64,000 nt of DNA from Nocardioides flavescens. GTDB lineage: Bacteria > Actinomycetota > Actinomycetes > Propionibacteriales > Nocardioidaceae. Shown here piece by piece: positions 1-9,000 of the stretch. The notes beneath the pieces were generated by a model. It saw only the letters and a program-made list of their open reading frames with translations, searched no databases and had not been told where the DNA came from. Positions within the stretch are counted from its first letter, which is position 1. Each line of letters starts with the position of its first letter. The stretch lies in contig NZ_WUEK01000002.1 of assembly GCF_009823805.1 (NCBI RefSeq), positions 372,001 to 436,000 on the forward strand. Reading direction: 5' to 3'. A program made the translations under genes and the position numbers.

Positions 1-1
1 C

Positions 2-460
2 ACCGTCAGCCTCTTCCTCTACGACGTCTCGCGCAGCACCCGTCCCTCGGCCGCGGCCCAGCTGCGCCGCACCCCGGACGGCACCGTGGAGAGCCGGCGC
101 CGGCCCCTGCCGATGATGACCCTGAGCTACCTCGTGAGCGCCTGGGCCGGCAGTCCTCGCGACGAGCACCAGCTGCTCAGCGACGTGGTCGGGCTGCTGG
201 CGGCGACCGACGCGGTGCCGGCGCAGTTCCTCGCCGACGACGCCGTCTCGGGCATCCAGCTCCAGCTCGGCGACGAGCGGGCGGTCCCGCGCGAGCTGTG
301 GACCGCCGCGGGCGGTCAGCTCAAGGCCTCGACACTGCTGCAGGCCACCGTCGCCGCCGACGCCTTCGACTGGGAGGCCGCCGCGCCGCCCGTCGAGCGC
401 CTGGCCGCGATGGCGCGCCGCATGGACGACGCGACCCGGGGTGGCGCTCGTGCGCGCTGA
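2..460 (+). CDS. DUF4255 (Pvc16-N-like) eCIS protein, 5' end cut by window edge
   Basis: Open from base 2 with no start in view; 152 C-terminal residues remain. The visible part begins TVSLFLYDVSR and continues with a proline-rich turn, LSYLVSAWA and DEHQLLSDVV, the conserved core of the DUF4255/Pvc16 N-terminal family. That family normally has about 180-200 residues, so roughly 30-40 are missing. In contractile injection systems and R-type tails these proteins are thought to cap or terminate the sheath-tube at the distal end. The sheath, tube and baseplate genes downstream support this role. The lipoprotein gene overlaps its stop by 20 bases, implying translational coupling. Confidence 0.85.
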   Translation, partial: TVSLFLYDVSRSTRPSAAAQLRRTPDGTVESRRRPLPMMTLSYLVSAWAGSPRDEHQLLSDVVGLLAATDAVPAQFLADDAVSGIQLQLGDERAVPRELWTAAGGQLKASTLLQATVAADAFDWEAAAPPVERLAAMARRMDDATRGGARAR

Positions 461-998
461 GCACCCGCACCGCGCGGCCCTGGCGGCAGTGCTCGCGCTG
501 GTCGGCGCCGCCTCGACCGGCTGCGGTCTGTTCGGCGGGGACGACGGCGACGGGCAGGACGTGTCGGTGTTCTCGGTCGACGTGGGCGACTGCTTCGAGG
601 CGCCCTCCGACGTCGAGGCCCAGATCAGCGACCTGCGCCGGGTCCCGTGCGAGCGCCCCCACGACCGCGAGCTCTACGCGCGCGAGGCCTACGTCCCGGC
701 CGGCTCCGCCCCCTCGGGCGCGTCGGGCGACGCCTCGGGCTCACCCTCGGCGGACGCCTCCGCGCCGGTCGACTCCTCCGGCTACCCCGGCGACGATGCG
801 CTCACGGCGTACGCCGAGGCCACCTGCGCCCAGGCCTTCGCCGGCTACGTCGGCGTGGACTACCTCGACTCCTCGCTCTTCTTCACCTACCTCGTGCCCT
901 CCCCGCGCAGCTGGGAGGACGACGACCGCTCCGTGCTCTGCTTCGTCGGTGCCGCCGGCACCCCGCTCGAGGGCTCGGTCAAGGGCACCAAGCGCTGA
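441..998 (+). CDS. Secreted lipoprotein, septum-formation-domain-like
   Basis: 185 residues. A basic start, a hydrophobic segment (about residues 12-26) and the lipobox STGC with Cys at about 28 predict a lipoprotein anchored outside the membrane. The mature part has VGDCFEAP, VPCERPHDRELYA and a C-terminal CAQAF...DYL...VLCFV pattern, with paired cysteines like actinobacterial septum-formation (DUF4190-associated) domains. An Ala/Ser/Pro/Gly-rich linker of about 25 residues splits the domain. It starts GTG at 441 inside the DUF4255 gene; GTG at 450 is an alternative start. Its place inside the eCIS operon is unusual because other members are cytosolic or particle-bound. A cell-surface or particle-docking role is inference. 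Confidence 0.72.
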   Translation: MALVRAEHPHRAALAAVLALVGAASTGCGLFGGDDGDGQDVSVFSVDVGDCFEAPSDVEAQISDLRRVPCERPHDRELYAREAYVPAGSAPSGASGDASGSPSADASAPVDSSGYPGDDALTAYAEATCAQAFAGYVGVDYLDSSLFFTYLVPSPRSWEDDDRSVLCFVGAAGTPLEGSVKGTKR

Positions 999-1053
999 AC
1001 CCGATCCACCGTCCGCACCGTCCGCATCCCCGTCCCGAGCCCCAGGAGGCACC

Positions 1054-1443
1054 GTGCCCGGAACACCCGCCGTCACCGGCGCGATCGCGACCTGCACCTT
1101 CGGCATGGCCCCCTCGACGCTGACGTTCCTGCCGACTCCCCGGGTGATGATCGGCGGCATGCCCGTCGGCACCATCACCGACGCCGTCCCGATGCTGAAC
1201 GTCGTGCCGTTCGGCATGTGCCAGTCGCTGGCCAACCCGACCGTGGCCGCGGCCACCGCGGCGGCCTTCGGCGTGCTGACGCCGATGCCGTGCATCCCGG
1301 TGACCCAGGCGTGGACCCCGTCGGCTCCGCGGACGCTGATCGGCGGCAAGCCCGTCCTCGCCGCGGGCTCGACGTGCATCTGCTCCTTCGGCGGCGTCAT
1401 CACCATGACGTCGACCGGCACGGTCACGACGACCGTCGGCTAG
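1054..1443 (+). CDS. PAAR-like (DUF4280) spike-tip protein
   Basis: 129 residues, starting at GTG 1054 behind AGGAGG at 1044-1049. The protein is rich in small and hydrophobic residues with repeated G-G-x-P/V turns (IGGMPVGT, IGGKPVLA) and paired cysteines (TCTFG, GMCQS, MPCIP, CICSFGG). This is the pattern of DUF4280/PAAR-like proteins, which form a metal-stabilised cone on the VgrG-like spike of contractile injection systems. It likely sits on the spike encoded at 9936-11750. Upstream in-frame codons that would give a longer product lie in unrelated sequence and are rejected because of the ribosome site. Confidence 0.85.
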   Translation: MPGTPAVTGAIATCTFGMAPSTLTFLPTPRVMIGGMPVGTITDAVPMLNVVPFGMCQSLANPTVAAATAAAFGVLTPMPCIPVTQAWTPSAPRTLIGGKPVLAAGSTCICSFGGVITMTSTGTVTTTVG

Positions 1444-1458
1444 ACCGCGCGCTGAGCC

Positions 1459-2532
1459 TCACCCCGCGTCGCGCTCCGCCGTCCGCCGCAGGGGTACGAC
1501 GGGACGGCCGCTCTCGCGCAGCGAGGTGACCCAGGACAGCGTGGCGCCGGCGGGGACCTCCTCGCGCAGCGCCGCGGTCAGCCGGGGCTCGACCGGGCTC
1601 CCGAGCGCCGTCGTCGCCGCCCCTGGACGCCGCTCGCCGAGCAGCAGGCAGGCCGCGACCAGGCCCGGCCACACGGCCGGGTCCGTGACGGCGTGACCCG
1701 GCACCTCGTGGGCGGCGAGCCAGTCGGCCACCTCCGGCGCCGCGAGCGAGCGAGGGTCCTGGGCGACCAGGTGGAGCCGGGCGTCCGAGAGCAGCCCGCT
1801 GCGCCCCCGCTGGGCGGCAGCGAGGGTGTCCGCCGGGGTCTCCGGTCGCGCCGCGAGCCGTGCCAGTGCGGTGGCCAGGTCGGAGCCACCCGGCGTCTGC
1901 ACGGTCGTCAGCACCGTCGTGCGAGGCCCGTGCGCACCGGATCCGCCGAGCGGTGCGGCGTGCACGGTGGTGACGACCCCGTGGCCCGCGAGGCGATCGG
2001 CCACCGGGCCGTCGACGGCGACGACGGCCAACCGGTGCCGACGGTCGGCGTGCACCGCCACGAGCCGTCCGCCGCGGGCGAGGAGACCCGGGTCGGTGTC
2101 GAAGCGGAACCCGCCACCCTGGTCAGGGCGCACGCCGTAGCGCTGCCAGGCCCGGCTGACGCTCGAGCGACCGATGCCGAGGTGCTCGGCGAGCGAGCGG
2201 GCGGTCCAGTGCGGGGCCGCGCCCCGGCCGAGCGGACGCCGCAGCGTCGCCCGGACGACGTCGTGCGCCTCGACCGTCGTCGGGCGGCCCGTCCGTGGGC
2301 GGGCGTCGAGACCGCTCAGGCCCGACTCGGTCCACCGGGTGCACCAGGTGTGGACCGTCGCGCGGGAGACCCCGAGGTCGTCGGCGATGCCCGAGCGGGA
2401 GGCACCGGTGGCGGCGAGCAGCACGATCCGGGCCCGCAGGGCGAGGGCCGTGTCGTCGCCCCGGTCGAGCCGGTCCAGACCTCGTCGCTCGCGCCGCCCG
2501 AGGACCACGGCGGGGGCCGGACGGTTCGCCAT
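1459..2532 (-). CDS. IS630-transposase-derived HTH protein, probable DNA-binding regulator
   Basis: 357 residues from ATG 2532; a longer start at 2595 is less likely. Two helix-turn-helix units are visible: GIADDLGVSRATVHTW (about residues 50-65) and WTARSLAEHLGIGRSSVSRAW (about 105-125), as at the N terminus of IS630-family transposases. The C-terminal half still resembles the IS630 DDE fold (FRFDTDP, VVAVDG, RLHLVAQD, LSWVTSLRE). The usual DEK is VDGP and the catalytic DN is QD, so strand transfer is unlikely. It lies antisense between the PAAR and sheath genes, with no terminal inverted repeats seen. A domesticated regulator of the eCIS operon is inferred; a decayed transposase is the alternative. 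Confidence 0.75.
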   Translation of the reverse strand: MANRPAPAVVLGRRERRGLDRLDRGDDTALALRARIVLLAATGASRSGIADDLGVSRATVHTWCTRWTESGLSGLDARPRTGRPTTVEAHDVVRATLRRPLGRGAAPHWTARSLAEHLGIGRSSVSRAWQRYGVRPDQGGGFRFDTDPGLLARGGRLVAVHADRRHRLAVVAVDGPVADRLAGHGVVTTVHAAPLGGSGAHGPRTTVLTTVQTPGGSDLATALARLAARPETPADTLAAAQRGRSGLLSDARLHLVAQDPRSLAAPEVADWLAAHEVPGHAVTDPAVWPGLVAACLLLGERRPGAATTALGSPVEPRLTAALREEVPAGATLSWVTSLRESGRPVVPLRRTAERDAG

Positions 2533-2538
2533 GCGGAG

Positions 2539-2568
2539 ATCGTCAGGTCCGGTGGAGGCCAACGTCAA
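2539..2568 (-). promoter_or_regulatory. Possible promoter of the HTH gene
   Basis: On the minus strand TTGACG (2568-2563) is followed after 18 bases by GACGAT (2544-2539), a weak TAnnnT-like box. That box ends 6 bases before ATG 2532, the spacing used by many genes here. The rest of the divergent gap up to the sheath start at 2695 shows a short hairpin, CCTGGG/CCCAGG near 2612-2628, but no convincing promoter for the sheath operon. Confidence 0.35.
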
Positions 2569-2694
2569 GCGACATCTGGGACGCCGGGTAGTCACAACTG
2601 ATCATTCTCGGCCTGGGCCCTTCCCAGGACCCGCGCGAGAGGTGAGGGTTCATCACGCTCGTCCACCATCCCTTCGCAAGAACGGTGCCACCGC

Positions 2695-4266
2695 ATGCCC
2701 ACCTACACCGCTCCGGGCGTCTACGTCGAAGAGGTCGTCTCCTCCCAGAAGGTCCTCTCCGCAGCGCCCACCGCTGTCGCCGCGTTCGTGGGCTTCACCG
2801 CCACCGCGCCGACCGACGACCCCAACGACCCGCAGGGCCTCGCCCCGCGCCTGGTCACCAGCTGGAGCCAGTTCGAGGCCCTCTACGGCAGCTTCGCGCC
2901 CGGCTGCATGCTCCCGCTCTCGGTCTACGGCTACTTCGCCAACGGCGGCAGCCTGGCCTACATCTGCCGCGTGCCCAACACCGAGCCGGCCGGCGAGCCC
3001 GCCCGCCTCGCGCTGCCCGCCTCCGACCGTGCGCTGGGCCTGCCCGTCAAGGTCGAGAGCGTCGAGCCCGACGCCGACATCGCGGTCGTCGTGACCACCG
3101 ATGACGCCGGCGACGACGACTCCGACGGCCCCGCGACGTTCACGATGACGATCCTCGAGGGCGGCGAGCCCGTCGAGGAGTTCTCCGGTCTCGACCTCAG
3201 CGGCGGCGCCAACGGCGTGGCCACCAAGGTCAACAAGACCTCGACCAAGGTCAAGGTCGAGGTCGTCATCGAGGAGAAGGCCGACCTCGCGAGCCAGCTC
3301 GAGCTGATCAAGCCCGGCACCTACGAGCTCGAGAAGTCCGCGCCGACCCCGGTCGCCGTCAACGGTCGCAAGTTCGCCGGCTCCGAGTCGGCCCGCAGCG
3401 GCATCAACGGCCTCGCGATCGCCGAGGACGTCACGATGGTGATCGTCCCCGACCTCGTCACCGCGGCGACTGCCGAGGACGGCACCGTCGACCTCGGACT
3501 CTGGAAGGCCGTGCAGACCGCCCTGATCTCGCACTGCGAGCAGAACGGCAACCGGATGGCCGTCCTCGACGCCCCTCCCGGCATGAACCCCCAGCAAGTC
3601 AAGGAGTGGCGCTCCGAGATCGCGATGTACGACACGGCGTACGCCGCGATGTACTACCCCTGGGTCAAGGTCGAGAACCCCATCGGCGAGGGCGGTGACA
3701 GCGAGGTGCTCATCCCGCCGTCGGGTCACATCGCCGGCGTCTGGGCCCGCACCGACGACACCCGCGGCGTGTGGAAGGCCCCGGCCAACGACACCATGCG
3801 CGGCGTGCTCGACATCGAGCGCAACGTCACCCAGAACGAGCAGTCGCTGCTCAACCCGATCGGCATCAACTGCATCCGCCCGTTCGGCACGCGCGGCATC
3901 CGCATCTGGGGTGCGCGCACCCTCGCCTCGGACACCGACTGGAACTACATCAACGTCCGCCGGCTCTTCAACATGGTCGAGGCGACCATCCTCGAGGGCA
4001 CCCAGTGGGCGGTCTTCGAGCCCAACGACATGTCGCTGTGGGAGGGTGTCAACCGCACCGTCACCGGCTTCCTGCGCGGCCTCTGGTCGGCCGGTGCGCT
4101 CTCCGGCGCCTCGGCGGACCAGGCCTTCTACGTCAAGTGCGACGAGGAGACCAACCCGCCGGAGTCGGTGGACGCCGGCCTGCTCGTGGTCGAGGTCGGC
4201 ATCGCGCCGGTCAAGCCCGCGGAGTTCGTCGTGTTCCGCATCAGCCAGAAGAAGCAGACGGCCTGA
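2695..4266 (+). CDS. Contractile tail sheath protein
   Basis: 523 residues. It opens MPTYTAPGVYVEE, the classic sheath N terminus, followed by FVGFTATAP and LVTSWSQFEALYG. The C-terminal domain shows GTRGIRIWGARTL, NYINVRRLFNMVEATI and FEPNDMSLWEGVNRTVTGFL, conserved in phage, R-pyocin and eCIS sheaths. The central insertion (about residues 95-220) is acidic and lysine-rich and likely forms the outer decoration domain. Sheath subunits form the outer contractile cylinder that drives the inner tube through a target membrane. This is the first plus-strand gene after the HTH gene and probably leads the structural operon. Confidence 0.96.
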   Translation: MPTYTAPGVYVEEVVSSQKVLSAAPTAVAAFVGFTATAPTDDPNDPQGLAPRLVTSWSQFEALYGSFAPGCMLPLSVYGYFANGGSLAYICRVPNTEPAGEPARLALPASDRALGLPVKVESVEPDADIAVVVTTDDAGDDDSDGPATFTMTILEGGEPVEEFSGLDLSGGANGVATKVNKTSTKVKVEVVIEEKADLASQLELIKPGTYELEKSAPTPVAVNGRKFAGSESARSGINGLAIAEDVTMVIVPDLVTAATAEDGTVDLGLWKAVQTALISHCEQNGNRMAVLDAPPGMNPQQVKEWRSEIAMYDTAYAAMYYPWVKVENPIGEGGDSEVLIPPSGHIAGVWARTDDTRGVWKAPANDTMRGVLDIERNVTQNEQSLLNPIGINCIRPFGTRGIRIWGARTLASDTDWNYINVRRLFNMVEATILEGTQWAVFEPNDMSLWEGVNRTVTGFLRGLWSAGALSGASADQAFYVKCDEETNPPESVDAGLLVVEVGIAPVKPAEFVVFRISQKKQTA

Positions 4267-4324
4267 CGGCCGGCGCAGCCCACCTCACGCAGCCGACACA
4301 GAACTTCACCCAGGAGCAGGCACA

Positions 4325-4792
4325 GTGCCCAACGAACTGATCAACAACAGCGCGATGGTCGCGCAGAACTTCTTCCTCGAGGTCGACGGCGACGTGCTCA
4401 CCGCACTCACCGGCGTCTCGGGGCTCGACGTCGAGGTCCAGGTCACGACCTACCAGCAGGCCACCAAGGGCGGCAAGATGGTGATCGGCAAGACGCTGGC
4501 CAACCAGACGTCCGCGCCCGACATCACCCTCACCCGGATCGCGCCCAACGACGCCAAGAGCGACAAGATCTGGAGCTGGTTCAACGACGTGCGCGACAAG
4601 GGCATCATCGCCACCTCGCGCAAGAACGGCGCGGTCGTGATCTACGACGCCGCCAACACCGAGGTCGCCCGGTTCAGCTTCTTCAACGCCTGGCCGTCGA
4701 AGATCTCGACCGACTCGCTCTCGGCGGACTCCAACGACGCGGTCAAGGAGAACATCACCCTGGCCTGCGAGAGGCTCGAACGCGTCAAGTGA
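4325..4792 (+). CDS. Inner tube protein (gp19/Pvc1-like)
   Basis: 155 residues, starting GTG 4325 behind AGGAGCAGG at 4312-4320. The sequence has the T4 gp19/Hcp-like tube pattern: NFFLEVDG, TALTGVSGLDVEVQV, GKMVIGKTLANQ, WSWFNDVRDKG and FFNAWPSKISTDSL. Hexameric rings of this protein stack into the rigid tube inside the sheath. It follows the sheath gene by 58 bases. The next gene's GTG overlaps its TGA by 4 bases. Its pI and length fit the main tube subunit better than the second gp19-type protein at 5508. Confidence 0.93.
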   Translation: MPNELINNSAMVAQNFFLEVDGDVLTALTGVSGLDVEVQVTTYQQATKGGKMVIGKTLANQTSAPDITLTRIAPNDAKSDKIWSWFNDVRDKGIIATSRKNGAVVIYDAANTEVARFSFFNAWPSKISTDSLSADSNDAVKENITLACERLERVK

Positions 4793-5286
4793 GCGGTCTG
4801 CGCACCTCCTACGACTTCACCCTCCCGCGGGGCTACGTCGACCACCACGGCCGGTTGCACACGACCGGCACGATGCGGCTGGCGACGGCGCGTGACGAGC
4901 TCGACCCGTTGCGCGACCCGCGGATCGAGGGGCCCGACGACCCGCGTCTCACCATCCTGGTGCTGACGCGGGTGATCACGCGGCTCGGTGACCTGGAGAT
5001 GGTCACCAGCCACGAGATCGAGGGGCTCTTCGCCGTCGACCTGGCCTTCCTGCAGGACTTCTACGGGGTGATCAACTTCGGTTCGCCGGAGGAGTACGAG
5101 GCGCTCGTCTCGGCTCAGCAGTCCACCGCGCTCGTCGGGGTCGAGGCCTCGACCCCCGAGCCGGTGGCTGCTGAGCCGGAGCCGGCCTCCCCGGGCTCCG
5201 GCCCGGAGGAGGCCGACGGTGAACCGGCCCCCTCGCGGCCCAGCTTCCGCGCGGGTGTCGAGGAGATGCCCCGGCGAGTGCCGTGA
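4789..5286 (+). CDS. Phage tail assembly chaperone-like eCIS protein
   Basis: 165 residues. The conserved core covers residues 5-110: FTLPRGYVDHHGRLH, MRLATARDELDPLRDPRI, LVLTRVITRLGDLEMV and EIEGLFAVDLAFLQDFYGVIN. This resembles the tail-assembly-chaperone family (Phage_TAC_7 type) found beside tube genes in eCIS and Mu-like tails. The last 55 residues are a Pro/Glu/Ala/Ser-rich tail. The GTG start overlaps the tube stop (GTGA), so the two are probably translated together. Chaperoning of the tube or tape-measure protein is inferred from family and position. Confidence 0.75.
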   Translation: MSGLRTSYDFTLPRGYVDHHGRLHTTGTMRLATARDELDPLRDPRIEGPDDPRLTILVLTRVITRLGDLEMVTSHEIEGLFAVDLAFLQDFYGVINFGSPEEYEALVSAQQSTALVGVEASTPEPVAAEPEPASPGSGPEEADGEPAPSRPSFRAGVEEMPRRVP

Positions 5287-5337
5287 CCTGGGCCGTGAGA
5301 CCCAGTGCTCGGCGCCGGTCGAGGTGAGACGATCGTG

Positions 5338-5508
5338 ATGCGCTACCCCGCGGACGCGCTGTGGCAGGAGATCGCCTTCCTCGCCTACCACCTGCACTGG
5401 TCGTTCGACGACCTGCTCGACCTCGAGCACATGGACCGGGTGCGGATGGTGCGAGCGGTGGTCTCGCTCAACGAGAGGGCCTGGCAGGCCGTGCGAGAGG
5501 TGGTCTGA
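5338..5508 (+). CDS. Small DUF6760-like eCIS protein
   Basis: 56 residues from ATG 5338; GTG 5335 is equally possible, and both lie behind GAGGTGAG at 5321-5328. It reads MRYPADALWQEIAFLAYHLHW then FDDLLDLEHMDRVRMVRAV. This short, mostly helical, tryptophan- and histidine-containing protein recurs between the chaperone-like and second tube genes in actinobacterial eCIS loci. Its function is unknown. Its stop overlaps the ATG of the next gene (TGATG). Given its position after a chaperone-like gene, it could be an assembly factor or the counterpart of a second tail chaperone product. Confidence 0.75.
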   Translation: MRYPADALWQEIAFLAYHLHWSFDDLLDLEHMDRVRMVRAVVSLNERAWQAVREVV

Positions 5509-5981
5509 TGGTCGACAGCGCGACACCGCTGGGCGGCGACCTCCCGAGCGCGGCGCGATTCCTCTTCGAGCTCGACGGCGTCGAGGTCGGTGTCTTCCGC
5601 GAGGTGCGAGGACTCCACGTCTCCATCTCCGTGGCCGAGATCGCCGAGGGCGGTCAGAACGGCTTCTCGCACCGCGTCCCCGGTCGGATGAGCTGGCCCA
5701 ACGTCGTCTTCCGGCGCGGGGTCACCGACGGCAACGCGCTCTTCGACTGGTTCAACCGGTCCTCGGGCGAGGCCTTCGCCGCCAACCAGAACAAGCTGGC
5801 CCGCTCGACCGGCGCGATCACCGCCGTCGACGCCACCGGCGCCCGCACCCGGGCGTGGGAGCTGATCGACGTCTTCCCGGTGCGGTGGCAGGGCCCCGAC
5901 TTCAGCGTCGACAGCTCCTCCACGCTCGAGGAGGAGCTCGAGATCACCCACCACGGGTTCCGCGCCAAGACGCTGAGCTGA
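5508..5981 (+). CDS. Second gp19-family tube-type protein (tube initiator candidate)
   Basis: 157 residues. It has a T4 gp19-like core: ARFLFELDGVEVGVFREVRGL, QNGFSHRVPGRMSWPNVVFRRGV, NALFDWFNRSS and WELIDVFPVRWQGPDFSVDS. It is clearly related to the tube protein at 4325 yet distinct. eCIS and phage tails use such paralogues as tube-baseplate adaptors, corresponding to Pvc5/Afp5-type proteins. Its position just before the LysM and spike genes supports an adaptor between hub and tube. Start ATG 5508 overlaps the preceding stop. Confidence 0.9.
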   Translation: MVDSATPLGGDLPSAARFLFELDGVEVGVFREVRGLHVSISVAEIAEGGQNGFSHRVPGRMSWPNVVFRRGVTDGNALFDWFNRSSGEAFAANQNKLARSTGAITAVDATGARTRAWELIDVFPVRWQGPDFSVDSSSTLEEELEITHHGFRAKTLS

Positions 5982-6013
5982 CCTCCACCGACCGCCACGA
6001 CGACCCAGGGACC

Positions 6014-9000
6014 ATGACCACCTCGCAGCCCGACGACGCGACCTGGCTGGGCCGCGCCGTCGTGCGGCGGCTGAGGCTCCCCGGGCCGCCCCTGTCGCGA
6101 CCGCTGCCGAGCCGCATCGGCTCCCTGGCCTCGAGCGTGCAGCGCTTCGCGGCCTCGACCTCGCGTCCGGTCGACATCCGCCGGGCCCTGCGCGGCCCCG
6201 AGCCGAGCGGCGCCGGATCGCAGGTGCGCCCGCCGCGGTGGTGGGTGCCCGCACCTGCGGACGAGGCGGGCGATCCTGGTGGTTCGTCGACCGCGGTGCC
6301 CCGTCCGGCCGCGGCCCTCCCGGCCGCCTCGACGCCTGCCGTGCCGTCGGCTCCGCCCGGCGCTGCCCCGAGTCGCCCCGCGGCCGCTCCCTCCACCCCG
6401 GCTCCTGCGTCCGGCCCTGCTGATGGCGCGCCGGTCGCCGGAGCGGTCGTGCACCGGTCGCTCGCCGCTGGCGCCTCCGACACCGGCCGCACCTCCGACG
6501 TCACTCCGGCCACGACCGCGGGCGGCCCGTCGACCCAGGCGTCGACTCAGGCGTCGACCCCGGCGTCGGGCACCGGCTCGGCGTGGCTCGCGCCGGCTCG
6601 TCGTACGACCGCGGGGCAGCTGCCCTCCCGCGGCCTGCCCCGCGCCGCCCGGTCGGTGCCGCAGGAGGAGACCTACAGTCCCGGCGCGATCGTCGGCTCG
6701 CTCGTCTCGCAGACGGTGCCCGTGCGCCGCTTCGACGAGGTCACCGCGGCCGGCCCGATGCTCACGGCCGCCGATCGGACCCGTCTGAGCGCGGGGGTGG
6801 CACGCCGTACGGCGGCCGCACGTGCCGCCGCGGCGCCTGTGGCCTCACCTGCGCCGACACCTGCGCCGTCACCTGCGTCTCCCGCATCCACCTCGTTGGT
6901 GTCAGGACCCGCGTCGACGGTCCGGCGTTCGGTTGCGTCCGAGACGCCCACGTCCCTGCCGGCCTCGCCGTCCCCCCAGTCCTCGTCATCGTCGGCTCCC
7001 TCGGCGTCGCCAGCGACCTCGCCTGGACCGGGGACCTCCCACCCGTCGTCGGAGCAGCCGGCCGGTGGCGCGACCGGTGCGGTCCCGGCGCCGTCCGGTC
7101 CGACCCTCGCCGGATCCGCTGGCGACACCGGCGCGTCCGGCGGGTCCGGCGGGTCCGGGTCGTCAGGGTCGGCCACCTCGCCGCCGCAGGCTCGCTGGCA
7201 GCCCGTCGCCGGACGGGACCGGTTCGCAGCGGCCGTCCAGCGCAGCCCCGGCGCGACGACGGTGCGACGCAGCGCTCTGGGTGGCGCGCGCGGTGCCGGG
7301 GTGACGTCCTCGACCTCCTCGACCTCGTCCGGCCGCTCGATCGCGCTGTCCACCCACCAGCGTCTGTCCGCGGGCGCCGCTCCGGTCGCGCTCCTCGGCG
7401 CGATGGAGACGCCGACCGGCGCGGGCCGCACGCCCCTCGCCAGCGCCGTGCGCGACATTGAGACGGTCCGGGCGGCCACGACCGCACTGCTGCATCGTGA
7501 GCCGGCGCCCACGGCGCCGGTCGTGCGTCGTCAGATGTGGGCCGGTTCCAGCATGGTGATGCGGCAGGCCGCCGCCGAGCGGGCCGCCCAGCAGGTCGCG
7601 CAGCGGCCGACCGCCCCCGTGCCGACCACCCGGTCTGCATCTGTCCCTGCACCTGCCCCGGGGCCGACCGACGTCGGCCGGCGCCGGGCGGACTCCTCCG
7701 ACCCCGCCACGTCCGCTGGCCCGTCGGCGCCCGCCGACTCCACCTCGGCCTCGGCCCCGGCGGTGCCGGTGCCCACCTCGTCCAGCACGTCCCCCTCCAG
7801 CAGCGGAGGCGTCGGCCCGACCGGCGCCGCTGGCCCGGCGCTCGGCCGGCACCGTGCGACCACCGACGGTGTGTCGAGCGCTTCCCCTGCCACCGCTGCG
7901 GCCGCCACGACCGGTGCCTCGACGACCACCTCGGCCACGGCGACCACGTCGGCTCCGGTCGTCGGCCAGACGGTCTGGGGCGGCACCCCGGTCGGAGCGA
8001 CCGTGCGGCGCTCCCCGGTGTTCCGCCGTCGCGCCGACGCCACGTCGCAGGGTATAGCGGAGGCCGCGATGCCGGAGCTGCTGACCGCGGTCCGAGGCAG
8101 CGGACACGGACGTCGCCCGGGGCGCGCCCTGGCCACCGGGTTCAGCGAGCCCGCCACCATTCGGCCGTCCTCCGGGGCGAGCACCGCAGCGGTCCCCGCT
8201 GCGTCCGGTCCCGTGCCCGTGGTCGCTCGCCGCTCGAGCAACCCCGGCACCCCGAGCCGTCCCGACAGCGCGGCGCAGAACAGCGCTGCAGCGGGCCCCT
8301 CTGCGGGTGGTCGCGTGGCGGGCACCCCGGGCAGCCCGGGCAGCCCGGGCACCCCGGCCACGTCCTCCTCGGACCCGTCGAGCCGCCCGGCCCGCGGGAC
8401 CGCCGGCGCGACCGCCCCCGCCCCCGAGCCCTCCTCGGTGCGCCGGAGCCCGGCGACGCCCAGCGCTCGAGAGCAGGTCGCCCGCCAGGGTGGCTCGCCG
8501 AGCCCCGCCGTGCTCGCGCCCCGCTCGACCGGCCCGGGGCCATCCGCGTCGGGCACCGAGCCCGCGCAGGACGCGAGCCCGATCCGCCGGTGGTGGCAGC
8601 GGCGCCCGTCGTCGTCCACCGGTTCGTCCGCGAGCTCGGTGACCGGTCCGTCCGCCGGCCCGTCGGCGGCGCCGACGTCGCCGCGCGGCTCGGCGGTCGA
8701 GGCCACGCCGTCGAGGTCGCTCACCGTGGCCCCGCCCCGCGCCGGTGCCACCCGTGGTCGACCCAGTGGCCGACCCGGCGCCCGTCCGGGTGGCTCGGCC
8801 GCCGGCGGACCGCCGGTGCCCGACGTCGCCCGGCGCACGGCCGCCACGACACCCGTCCGGCCCGGATCGACCACCCCGGCCGCAGGCTCGTCCGGCCCCG
8901 GCCCCCAGACTTCCTCCAGCGGACCGGCTGGCGGCTCGTCACTGCTCGAGCAGACGGCCCACCTGTTCCGCGCCATGTCCAGCGGCACCACTGCGTCCTC

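Noticed and set aside
298..1443. A 381-codon frame reaching the PAAR-like protein
   Set aside because: The first 250 codons overlap the DUF4255 and lipoprotein genes and are Arg/Pro/Ser noise. AGGAGG before GTG 1054 marks the real start.
1459..2532. Complete IS630 insertion sequence
   Set aside because: No terminal inverted repeats or target duplication could be found around it, and catalytic residues are missing.
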